Of a DNA stretch of 39,741 bases, positions 8,000 to 15,569 are shown in pieces; within the stretch, counting starts at the first letter, position 1; every line of letters starts with the position of its first letter. The DNA lies in the NCBI GenBank assembly GCA_021324165.1, contig JAJPJR010000083.1, forward strand, positions 1 to 39,741, in the 5' to 3' direction. This stretch comes from Armatimonadota bacterium (GTDB taxonomy: Bacteria; Armatimonadota; Fimbriimonadia; Fimbriimonadales; ATM1). The notes beneath the pieces were generated by a model, which was given only the letters and a program-made list of their open reading frames with translations, made no database searches and was not told where the DNA came from. A program made the position numbers and the translations under genes.

Positions 8000-9188
8000 C
8001 CTTCTGCTTTTTGCGCCTGCGGTGTGCTGTGCGGCAACCACAATCCGTCTTGCGTTCCCAACCGAGATTCTGCGCACCGTGTGGGTGCTTCCCCAACTTC
8101 CAACGAAACTTCCCGAAAACGGGAGTGAATACACATCGAAAAACTTCGAACTGCAGATTCCCGACTCGCTTCTCAGCGGCGTGATCTTGGTTGGCGAACC
8201 GTCCACCGGAAACTACGCATACAAAAAAGTGCAGGAACTTTTGAAAAAAGGAACTTGGACTGTTTTGGATACCGACTATCTGATCGGACGTGTTGCCGTG
8301 AACGTTTCTAAGAACGGCGCTCCTGCCGACGGCGTGATGGTTACTTTGAGCAGAGGTGATTCACGAAAACGCGAACTGACTGTTCAAGGTGAAGCGAACT
8401 TCTATTTCATTTCGCCCGGGCAGGCCGAAATCTTCGCGACGTATTCTGACGGAAAACAGACGCACGACACCCGCGTCCAGCGCGTCGAGTTTTCGATGAT
8501 GCGCGAGGAGCCGATTCCGAATCTTGTTATCGAACTGCCGCCTGAGGCCGTTGTAGGAAATCCTTCGGCTCAAGCCAAACCCGCGGCCCCGCCGCCAAAG
8601 CTGCGGGCCGAAGGCGGATTCGCCTGGATGAACCTGATTTACTATCTGATCGCGCTGATCATCGCCGCATTCGCGCTGTGGTATCTGTTCAAGCTTGCCA
8701 AGCAGAATGACACAAAACTGGTCGAGCAGCTGCGCAATCTTGGCGTTGATCCTGGCGGCGGAGGCGACAGCCAGCCGCAGGCTGCTCAGCAGGCGAAGCC
8801 GCTCGAGCCCGAGCCGCTCGTTCCGGCGGGGCACTGTCTGTTTTGCGGCGAGGCTTTCGACGCTTCGGGCGGATGCGCGTGTTCGGGCAAAAAAACGCCC
8901 GCACCAACGGCCGCGGTTGGAACCAGGTTCGTAAGTTCAACGGGGCAGGCTTTTGAAATCCCTATGGGGACGACCGTGATTGGAAGAGAAGGCGCGATCG
9001 CAATTTCGGATGCCACGGTGAGCAGGCGTCATGCGGAAATCCGACGCGATGGTTCACGAACCATCATTGTTGATCTTGGAAGCGCGAACGGCACGTTTGT
9101 GAACGGGATGAGAATTGATTCCGAGACGGAGCTGCACAACGGCGATACCGTGCAGTTCGGAGCGTTTCAAGTGAGGTTCGAACCGTAG
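7956..9188 (+). CDS. Single-pass membrane protein with C-terminal FHA domain
   Basis: 410 residues if started at ATG 7956, which gives a basic N-terminus and hydrophobic signal (SLLLFAPAVCCA); the start is uncertain because it lies inside nnr and lacks a clear ribosome site. Residues 30-200 are an extracytoplasmic beta-rich region (AVNVSKNGAPADGVMVTLSRG resembles a carboxypeptidase-regulatory-like fold). A transmembrane helix lies at about 224-248. Then a Gln/Pro-rich linker, a small Cys cluster (CLFCGEAF...GGCAC) that may bind zinc, and an FHA domain at about 325-410 with all the canonical residues: GRE, SRRHAE and DLGSANGTFVNG. The FHA therefore faces the cytoplasm and should bind phospho-threonine. 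The stop shares one base with the next gene's GTG start. Confidence 0.8.
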   Translation: MKISKRTIWTKGSISLLLFAPAVCCAATTIRLAFPTEILRTVWVLPQLPTKLPENGSEYTSKNFELQIPDSLLSGVILVGEPSTGNYAYKKVQELLKKGTWTVLDTDYLIGRVAVNVSKNGAPADGVMVTLSRGDSRKRELTVQGEANFYFISPGQAEIFATYSDGKQTHDTRVQRVEFSMMREEPIPNLVIELPPEAVVGNPSAQAKPAAPPPKLRAEGGFAWMNLIYYLIALIIAAFALWYLFKLAKQNDTKLVEQLRNLGVDPGGGGDSQPQAAQQAKPLEPEPLVPAGHCLFCGEAFDASGGCACSGKKTPAPTAAVGTRFVSSTGQAFEIPMGTTVIGREGAIAISDATVSRRHAEIRRDGSRTIIVDLGSANGTFVNGMRIDSETELHNGDTVQFGAFQVRFEP

Positions 9189-10543
9189 TGGGCAGAATTT
9201 TTCAGGTGATGTTTTTCGCGGGCCTTGCCGGGTTGATTGCGTGGGCGATCACCGAACCTTTTGCACCGCCCCAAATTCCACTTCAAGCGGTAACAGCAAA
9301 GGAAATCGCGACTCTGAACGCGTGGAACCGATACGAACTCGCGTTCATGTTCGCTCTTGGTTCGTTCATCGCAATGACGATCGCGGGCCTAAGCGGATAT
9401 TTTGCTGGCAGCAGAACGCAGGCCGTCCGCGGCGGTGTGATCGGCTTTCTGTTGGGAGGAGTCGCGGCTGTTGTCGGCGGAAGATTCGGCGGCTTGCTTG
9501 CAAACCGGATTTTTGGCGAACACGTTTTCGAACCGGGGCACAACGTCATCATCACCATTTTCGCCCGCACGGTTTTCATCGCGTTTTTTGGAGCGATGAT
9601 CGGTTTGGTTCAAGGCGTGCCTTCCAAAAGCTGGAAACGGTGCGTTCAAGGGTTGATCGGAGGTGCGTTGGGGGGCGCTTTAGGCGGTGCGGCTTTCGAC
9701 ATCGTTGGGATGGTGGTTGGCACGTTCATTGTCGCAAAACAGATCGCTGAACAGGGGCAGGTTCCGCAATACCAAGAAGTCGGCGCGCTGCCGCGCGCGC
9801 TCGCGGCGGTCTGCATCGGCATGGCGATCGGCCTTTTCGTTGGGATTGTGGAACGCGTTGCCCGCAAGGCTTGGCTCAGGCTGGAATTGGGTCGCAACGA
9901 AGGCCGCGAATGGACTGTGGATGCCGCGCAGACTTTCATCGGAAGAAGCGAAAACGCGAATGTGCCGCTGTTCGGCGATCCAAACGTGGCGCCGATGCAC
10001 GCCTGCATTTATCGAACTCCGGGCGGATATCGCTTGGTGGATGGAGGAACACCGATCGGCATCGGCGTGAACGGCATCCGCGTTCCGGAAGCGATGCTGA
10101 ACAACGGCGACGTTGTTCAAATCGGAAGTTTTAACCTGCGGTTTCTGCTCAAAGACGCGCGAGGCCACGTGCCGCGGCCGACCGACGTTGCACGCAGTCC
10201 ATCACCCGTTGCGATGCCGATTGACCCAACTCCGGCACCGATGCCCTTACAGGTTTCGACGCACGCATTGGTCGCGCTCGACGGCCCGCTCGTGGGCCAA
10301 AAGTTCAGCCTTCAAGGGCAGGAGACGGTGGCAGGCAGAGAGTCGCCGCACATTCGGCTCGATTTCGACAAAAGCGCAAGCCGTCAGCACTGCGCGTTTC
10401 AAGTCGGGCCTTCGGGCGTGATGGTGCGCGATCTGGGAAGCACGAACGGAACGATTGTAAACGGCGCGCGCGTCCAAGAGATGACTTTGAGGCCGGGCGA
10501 TACTGTCAAAATAGGCAGCACGACTTTTCGATTGGAGCAATAA
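9188..10543 (+). CDS. Polytopic membrane protein with two C-terminal FHA domains
   Basis: 451 residues, GTG start at 9188 overlapping the previous TAG by one base. Residues 1-235 hold about five hydrophobic helices with glycine-zipper-like stretches (IGGALGGALGGAAFDIVG, FLLGGVAAVVGGRFGG). FHA-1 at about 240-325 keeps the first Gly-Arg (FIGRSENAN) and VNG but has APMHA in place of the SRxHA motif, so its phospho-threonine pocket looks impaired. FHA-2 at about 371-451 is canonical (AGRE, SRQHC, DLGSTNGTIVNG). No catalytic motif is seen. Lies between another FHA membrane protein and a VWA protein in a fully overlapping transcription unit, so the three likely form one complex. Stop and next start overlap as TAATG. 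Confidence 0.82.
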   Translation: MGRIFQVMFFAGLAGLIAWAITEPFAPPQIPLQAVTAKEIATLNAWNRYELAFMFALGSFIAMTIAGLSGYFAGSRTQAVRGGVIGFLLGGVAAVVGGRFGGLLANRIFGEHVFEPGHNVIITIFARTVFIAFFGAMIGLVQGVPSKSWKRCVQGLIGGALGGALGGAAFDIVGMVVGTFIVAKQIAEQGQVPQYQEVGALPRALAAVCIGMAIGLFVGIVERVARKAWLRLELGRNEGREWTVDAAQTFIGRSENANVPLFGDPNVAPMHACIYRTPGGYRLVDGGTPIGIGVNGIRVPEAMLNNGDVVQIGSFNLRFLLKDARGHVPRPTDVARSPSPVAMPIDPTPAPMPLQVSTHALVALDGPLVGQKFSLQGQETVAGRESPHIRLDFDKSASRQHCAFQVGPSGVMVRDLGSTNGTIVNGARVQEMTLRPGDTVKIGSTTFRLEQ

Positions 10544-11904
10544 TGGACCCAAACAAAACCGAAATGATCTCGCAGAGCGATGCAAACAAAACGCAGCTGA
10601 TTGCTGGTGCCGATCCAAATCGCACCCAAGCGATGCCGGGCATGGCGGCGCCGGTTGCCGCGCCGTTGAAGAGCCTGGAGGTTGCGGTGATTGCCGGCCG
10701 GCAGCATGCGCTTGCCAACAGCCCAAGCCGCGAACAGTTCTTGATCGAATGTCACGGAGCTGGCGGAGGTTTCTCAGGAACGCGCACGCCGCTCAACATC
10801 TGCTTGGTCATTGACCGCTCGGGTTCGATGGAAGGCGACCCGCTGAACTATGTGAAAACTGCATGCGGATATGTGGTGGATCTCCTCTCGCCAGACGATC
10901 TTTTGAGCATCGTAACGTTCGAAGAGACCGTGGAAGTGCTGATGCCTCCGCGAAGAGTGGTGAACAAAGACCTTGTGAAGCAGCACATCAATCGGATCGT
11001 TCCCGGCAACACCACAAACCTTTATGACGGTTTGGCACTGGCCGCACAGCAGGTGCTTTCTTCGCGCGAACCGGGAATGGTGGAAAGGCTTGTTGTGCTC
11101 ACCGACGGCGATCCCACCGCAGGCATCAAAGATTTCGGCGCGTTGGTAAGCCACGTGGGAGAAATTAAATCACGCGGCATCACGTCAACGTTTTTGGGAT
11201 TCGGTTATGAATACAACGAAGAACTTTTGGCAGGCATGGCCAAACGTTCCGGCGGCAACTACTACTTTATCGCCAAGCCCGAACTGATTCCCGAAGTATT
11301 CCGCGCCGAACTCGACAAACTTTTCACCATGGCCGCGCGAAACCTGAAACTTCAACTCAAATCGGCCCGCTGGTGCACCATTCGACAAATCTATGGGCAC
11401 TCCACACCGTATGGGCAGTCGCAGATCGAAATCAATCTTGCCGATGTGGAAAAAGGCTCGACTGTTTCCACCGCGGTTGACATGGAGTTTCAAAACCACC
11501 CGCTGGGCCAGTACCGCGTGCTCGCAGGCAAACTGACTTACGACGATTCCGCAACGGGAAAGCAGGAGTCGGTCGAGGTGAACTGCATCATCGAATTCAC
11601 CGCCGATGCGGCCAAATGTTCGGTGCCGCAAGATCCGCGGGTTGCCAGATGCGTCGAAGTATCGCTTGCCAGCCGTGCCGTAGAAAAAACGGTGATGGGG
11701 TTGAAATCCGGGCAGATTACGGCGGCGATGGCGGTGGCAGAACTTCAAAAAACGCAGATGCTGCTTGCCCAAGAGGGCCGCACGCAGGAAGCCCAGCAGG
11801 TGGCCCAGGCCGTGCGAGACCTTCAAGGCGGAAACACCGGCCAGGTGGAAAAAACCTTGATCGGCACGGTTACGATCCTGGATCAGGGCAAACAGCAGGG
11901 ATAA
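10543..11904 (+). CDS. VWA-domain protein with N-terminal Thr-repeat tail
   Basis: 453 residues. The N-terminal 33 residues are three 11-residue repeats (see repeat entry). The von Willebrand A domain at about residues 84-255 has a complete MIDAS metal site: D91-x-S93-x-S95 (DRSGSMEG), the Thr at 157/158 (NTTNLYDGL) and D188 (LTDGDPTAG). A beta-rich domain follows (QIEINLADVEKGSTVSTAVDMEF), as in inter-alpha-trypsin-inhibitor-like bacterial VWA proteins, then a helical Gln-rich C-terminus (LQKTQMLLAQEGRTQEAQQ) ending in VEKTLIGTVTI. No signal peptide, so cytoplasmic. VWA proteins usually scaffold metal-dependent protein contacts. Its two upstream neighbours supply the FHA domains that could bind phosphorylated Thr in its tail. 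No kinase or phosphatase gene lies in this window. Confidence 0.87.
   Translation: MDPNKTEMISQSDANKTQLIAGADPNRTQAMPGMAAPVAAPLKSLEVAVIAGRQHALANSPSREQFLIECHGAGGGFSGTRTPLNICLVIDRSGSMEGDPLNYVKTACGYVVDLLSPDDLLSIVTFEETVEVLMPPRRVVNKDLVKQHINRIVPGNTTNLYDGLALAAQQVLSSREPGMVERLVVLTDGDPTAGIKDFGALVSHVGEIKSRGITSTFLGFGYEYNEELLAGMAKRSGGNYYFIAKPELIPEVFRAELDKLFTMAARNLKLQLKSARWCTIRQIYGHSTPYGQSQIEINLADVEKGSTVSTAVDMEFQNHPLGQYRVLAGKLTYDDSATGKQESVEVNCIIEFTADAAKCSVPQDPRVARCVEVSLASRAVEKTVMGLKSGQITAAMAVAELQKTQMLLAQEGRTQEAQQVAQAVRDLQGGNTGQVEKTLIGTVTILDQGKQQG
10546..10644 (+). repeat. Three tandem 33-bp coding repeats (11-residue Thr-containing units)
   Basis: Encodes DPNKTEMISQS, DANKTQLIAGA and DPNRTQAMPGM at residues 2-34 of the VWA protein. 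D, N, K/R, T and E/Q recur at exact 11-residue spacing, with Thr at 6, 17 and 28. The DNA units have diverged while the D-x-N-[KR]-T-[EQ] core is kept, which suggests selection on the protein motif. A phospho-threonine docking tail is the favoured reading. Confidence 0.8.
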
Positions 11905-11961
11905 GACGTTCCAGGAATCCGCACCGAACGGATAGAATCTCCGTTTCGAGGTGAACGATTC

Positions 11962-12402
11962 GTGGACATCAAAGATGCGGTAAAGCATAACTACCTTCTT
12001 CGCGACCTTTCGGTAGAAGGACTCAATTCGGTTGCGGCAATCTCTTCGGTTGTCAACTTCGACGGCGGCGACGTGATCATTCGCGAGTTCGACCGCAACA
12101 ACGACCTGTTCATTGTGTTGGAAGGATCAGCAAGGGTGAACTCCTTCAGCGGGGAAAAACTCGCAGAGCTGGGGCCGGGAGGAATCGTCGGCGAAATATC
12201 GCTGATTGATGAAAAACCGAGATCGGCAACGGTGGTGAGCGTCGGCAAAACCAAAGCCGTTCGCATTCCCAGCGCCGAACTTCGCGGATTGATCGAGGCG
12301 AAGCCCGAAATCGCCGCCGTTCTGTTCAGAAATTTGGCGCTTGTGTTGTGCACAAGGATACGGGCCGCTAACATTCAACTGGATGGTGCGACTTCGAAAT
12401 GA
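11962..12402 (+). CDS. Stand-alone cyclic-nucleotide-binding domain protein
   Basis: 146 residues, GTG start at 11962 with GAGGTG at 11949-11954. A single cNMP-binding beta-barrel covers nearly the whole protein: DGGDVIIREFDRNNDLFIVLEGSARV and a phosphate-binding cassette GEISLIDEKPRSATV, which keeps both the Glu that contacts ribose and the Arg that contacts the cyclic phosphate. No helix-turn-helix follows, so it is not a CRP-type regulator; it would sense or carry a cyclic nucleotide and pass the signal by protein contact. 57 bases after the VWA gene, and overlapping the next gene by ATGA, so it belongs to the same run. Which nucleotide it binds cannot be read from sequence. Confidence 0.85.
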   Translation: MDIKDAVKHNYLLRDLSVEGLNSVAAISSVVNFDGGDVIIREFDRNNDLFIVLEGSARVNSFSGEKLAELGPGGIVGEISLIDEKPRSATVVSVGKTKAVRIPSAELRGLIEAKPEIAAVLFRNLALVLCTRIRAANIQLDGATSK

Positions 12403-14474
12403 AAAAAACTGTCTGTTGCGGCTTGCTTGCTGCGGGTTTTGCTTGGAATGGGTTTTCCCAAAACCTGCTGCCAACATATCCGAATTACGAGCGCTATGCA
12501 CGGCTGCGATCAGAAATCTTCGGGTCAATATCGCCTGCTTCCATCAATCCGATTTGGGCGCCGGATTCCAGCGGGTTCGCCTTTTCAAAAAACGGAGAAT
12601 GGCAGCGCTTTGACATTCGAACCAAAGAAATCACTACGCTGAGCGCGCCTCCCGAATCGAACGGCGGCAGCGGCTCGAACCGTGTTCCCCGCCGGCGTCA
12701 GCCTGACAGGGGGCGGCAGTTCGACACAACCTATACCGAAGACGGCAAGATGAAGGCGTTTCACCGTAACCGCAATGTGTTCATCGCGAACGCGGACGGC
12801 TCGAACGAAATTCAGGTGACGCAAGAAGGCGATGCAACCAAACGCATCAAATTCGGGATCGCAAGCTGGGTTTATGGCGAAGAATTGGGTGTGCGCGAAG
12901 CGCTCTGGTTTTCGCCCGACGGCAGGAAACTGGCGTTCTATAAATTCGACGAATCGAAAGTTCCCGATTATTTTCTGACGCTTTCGCAGCAAGCCATTCA
13001 AGATTCGCTCGATGTGGAGGCGTATCCGAAGGCGGGCTCGCCGAATCCTGAAGTCGGACTGTTTGTGTATGACTTGCAAACCAAACGAACCGTTGAGATG
13101 GATGTGCGCGATGGCAAGCCGTTTGAAAACGATGTGGTAGGACATTATGTGTATTCGGTGCGGTGGCCGCCTAACGGAAAAGAGCTGTATTTCAACCGCA
13201 CGAACCGCAAGCAGAACATCATGGAATGGGTCGCCGCGAACCCCGAAACTGGAAAATGCCGCGTGATCATCCGTGAAGAATGGCCCGCAAGCTGGACGGA
13301 AAACTCGCCTGAAATCAGGTGGCTGAATGATGACCGGTTCATTTGGAGTTCGGAGCGCAGCGGGTTCAACAACTTTTATCTTTACAACACGCAAGGAAAA
13401 CTGCTTTCCACCATTACCAAAAACGCGTTCGATTCGGGGCCAATCGTGCGCGTGGATGAAAAAACAAAGACGATGTATTACATGGGCCGCGACGGTGATA
13501 CTCCTTACAAAATGCAGCTGCACCGCGTTTCGCTCGATGGCACAAACGACAAAAGGCTCACCGATCCGAAATTCAATCATCGAGTGAATCTCGCACCGGA
13601 TGGCTCGTGCTTCGTTGATACTTATGAAACCCACGATATCCCGCCCGCGGTGCGCGTCGTGAACTCCAATGGCAATGTCATCAAGGAACTCGCATCAACC
13701 GATGAATCGAAATTCAAAGAGATGGGATTGCAAAAAGCCGAGCTGTTCACCTTCACCGCAGCCGATGGAAAAACGATCTGTTACGGCATGTTGAAAAAGC
13801 CGTCGAACTTCGATCCTAACAAGAAATATCCGCTGTTGATCAGCGTTTACGCCGGCCCGGAATCGGGCATGGTGGATGAACGGTTTGAAATGCCCGATCC
13901 GATCACCGAACTCGGATTCTGCACGGCGTATTTCGATGGTCGGGGAACGTCGGGCAGAGGCAAGGCGTTCAAAGACGCGATCTACGGCAAGTTGGGCGTT
14001 GTGGAAATTGACGATCAGGCAGCCGGAGCGGCCTATCTGGCGCAGCGGCCTTACATTGACGCGTCCAAAATCGGAATTCACGGAACCAGTTATGGCGGAT
14101 ACGCTTCTGTGATGTGCCTTCTTCGACATCCCGAAGTTTTCAGCGCGGCATGCGCGGCATCGAGCGTTACCGATTGGCGGAACTACGATTCCATTTACAC
14201 CGAACGTTACATGGGACTGCCCCAGCAAAACAAAGAAGGATATGACGCCGGATCGGCGATGACCTATGCCGACGCATTGAAAGGACGTTTGATGTTGTAT
14301 TACGGAACGGCAGACAACAACGTGCACCCTTCCAACACTCTTCAGCTGATTGCGGCATTCCGGGGCAGAAAGAACTTCGAACTGCAAGTGGGCGTTGATC
14401 AAGGGCATTCGGGAATCAACGGCGACAGGATGTTGGAGTTTTTCATTCAATCTCTGATTCTCGACAAAAGATGA
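12399..14474 (+). CDS. Dipeptidyl peptidase IV-type (S9) prolyl oligopeptidase family peptidase
   Basis: 691 residues. An N-terminal signal peptide (MKKTVCCGLLAAGFAWNGFS) indicates export. An eight-bladed propeller region covers about residues 40-440 and contains the double-Glu-like WVYGEELGVREALWFSPDG segment, as in DPP-IV, that recognises the free peptide N-terminus. The alpha/beta-hydrolase domain has the nucleophile S564 (HGTSYGGYAS), D639 (YGTADNNVHP) and H670 (DQGHSGIN). Expected to remove X-Pro or X-Ala dipeptides from peptides outside the cytoplasm. Start overlaps the previous stop (ATGA) and its own stop overlaps the Nif3 start (ATGA), so translation is coupled on both sides. Length fits the bacterial DPP-IV family. 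Confidence 0.92.
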   Translation: MKKTVCCGLLAAGFAWNGFSQNLLPTYPNYERYARLRSEIFGSISPASINPIWAPDSSGFAFSKNGEWQRFDIRTKEITTLSAPPESNGGSGSNRVPRRRQPDRGRQFDTTYTEDGKMKAFHRNRNVFIANADGSNEIQVTQEGDATKRIKFGIASWVYGEELGVREALWFSPDGRKLAFYKFDESKVPDYFLTLSQQAIQDSLDVEAYPKAGSPNPEVGLFVYDLQTKRTVEMDVRDGKPFENDVVGHYVYSVRWPPNGKELYFNRTNRKQNIMEWVAANPETGKCRVIIREEWPASWTENSPEIRWLNDDRFIWSSERSGFNNFYLYNTQGKLLSTITKNAFDSGPIVRVDEKTKTMYYMGRDGDTPYKMQLHRVSLDGTNDKRLTDPKFNHRVNLAPDGSCFVDTYETHDIPPAVRVVNSNGNVIKELASTDESKFKEMGLQKAELFTFTAADGKTICYGMLKKPSNFDPNKKYPLLISVYAGPESGMVDERFEMPDPITELGFCTAYFDGRGTSGRGKAFKDAIYGKLGVVEIDDQAAGAAYLAQRPYIDASKIGIHGTSYGGYASVMCLLRHPEVFSAACAASSVTDWRNYDSIYTERYMGLPQQNKEGYDAGSAMTYADALKGRLMLYYGTADNNVHPSNTLQLIAAFRGRKNFELQVGVDQGHSGINGDRMLEFFIQSLILDKR

Positions 14475-15565
14475 CGATTGGAGAACTCCTTTCCGCGATT
14501 GAAAAAATCGCGCCGCCGAATCTTGCAATGCCCGAAGACGCGATCGGGCTGCAGGTCGGATCAAAATCGTCACAAGTACAAACGTGCGCTGTGTCCCTCG
14601 ATGCCAGCGCTGCAGCGCTCGATTTTGCTCTCAAAAATCAAGCGCAGGCGCTGGTAACGCATCACGCATTGATCTATCACCCGCTGCGTTCGCTTGCCGG
14701 CGATTCGGCCCAGCTTCAAGCCGTCCGAAAAGCGATCGTGAACGGCATCGCGGTGATCACAGCGCACACAAATTGGGATGCAGCCGATGGAGGCATCAAC
14801 GACACGTTGGTGCAACTCTTCAACCTTCATTCAACCGAAAGTTTTGGGGAACACGCTCCGCAAGCCGGTTTCAAACTGGTTTCTTTTGCGCCGAATGATC
14901 AGGTTGATAAGATTCTGGATGCGCTTTCAGACTTGGGCTGTGGACAGATCGGCCTCTATCGCAGGTGCGCTTTTTTGTCAAACGGTTTGGGAACCTTTGA
15001 ACCACTGCCCGGATCAAATCCGCTTATTGGTCAAGTGGGCCGGCGTGAGCAGACTGAAGAGGTTCGATTTGAAATCTTTGTACCGGAACAAAAACGCCGT
15101 GCGGCGGAACTCGCGCTGCGTCAAACGCATCCTTATGATGAACCCGCGTTCGATTTTTATCCGCTTTCGATTCAATCAGCAAAAATCGGCAGAGCAGGAA
15201 ACCTGCCCGAACGGATGACCTTGGACGAAATAGGAAAACTCGCATCGAAAACCTTGCGCGCCACCGTCAGGCTGTTCGGATCGGAAAAGCGAAAAGTTTC
15301 GCGGCTCGGAGTGATCGGCGGCGCAGGAGGCCATTACTGGATGTCGGCGAAAGCCGCGGGGTGCGATGCGCTGCTCACCGGAGAGGTTCGTCATCACGAG
15401 GCTGCGGCCGCTTCGGAATCGGGGTTCGCGCTCATCGAAGCAGGGCATTACGCCACCGAGCAGCCAGGCATGCAAACGCTGCGAGATCGGCTCGCCGAAA
15501 CGCTTCCAGAAGTCCGATTTTTGTTGTTCGAGCCCCAGGAAGGCGAAGCGGGACGTCCGCGCTGA
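14471..15565 (+). CDS. Nif3-like dinuclear metal-centre protein (YqfO type, with inserted domain)
   Basis: 364 residues, ATG overlapping the DPP-IV stop. The N-terminal half carries the Nif3 metal ligands (TCAVSLDAS, ALVTHHALIYHPL, ITAHTNWDAADGGIND). The middle, about 125-235, is the CutA-like inserted domain seen in Bacillus YqfO (EEVRFEIFVPEQKRRAAELALRQTHPYDEPAFDFYPL). The C-terminal half completes the fold (VIGGAGGHYWMSAKAAGCDALLTGEVRHHEAAAASESGFALIEAGHYATE). Proteins of this family form a toroidal hexamer with two metals per subunit; they are often labelled GTP cyclohydrolase 1 type 2, but the cellular reaction is unsettled. Convergent with uvrC, 4 bases apart. Confidence 0.9.
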   Translation: MTIGELLSAIEKIAPPNLAMPEDAIGLQVGSKSSQVQTCAVSLDASAAALDFALKNQAQALVTHHALIYHPLRSLAGDSAQLQAVRKAIVNGIAVITAHTNWDAADGGINDTLVQLFNLHSTESFGEHAPQAGFKLVSFAPNDQVDKILDALSDLGCGQIGLYRRCAFLSNGLGTFEPLPGSNPLIGQVGRREQTEEVRFEIFVPEQKRRAAELALRQTHPYDEPAFDFYPLSIQSAKIGRAGNLPERMTLDEIGKLASKTLRATVRLFGSEKRKVSRLGVIGGAGGHYWMSAKAAGCDALLTGEVRHHEAAAASESGFALIEAGHYATEQPGMQTLRDRLAETLPEVRFLLFEPQEGEAGRPR

Positions 15566-15569
15566 CGCC

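Noticed and set aside
13145-13372. Several 60-110-codon minus-strand frames inside plus-strand genes across the window
   Set aside because: All lie opposite genes with recognised motifs and show no ribosome site, signal or domain of their own.
12585-13634. A 349-codon open frame on the minus strand
   Set aside because: It lies wholly opposite the well-supported DPP-IV-type peptidase and its sequence has no recognisable domain; it reflects the codon bias of the real gene.
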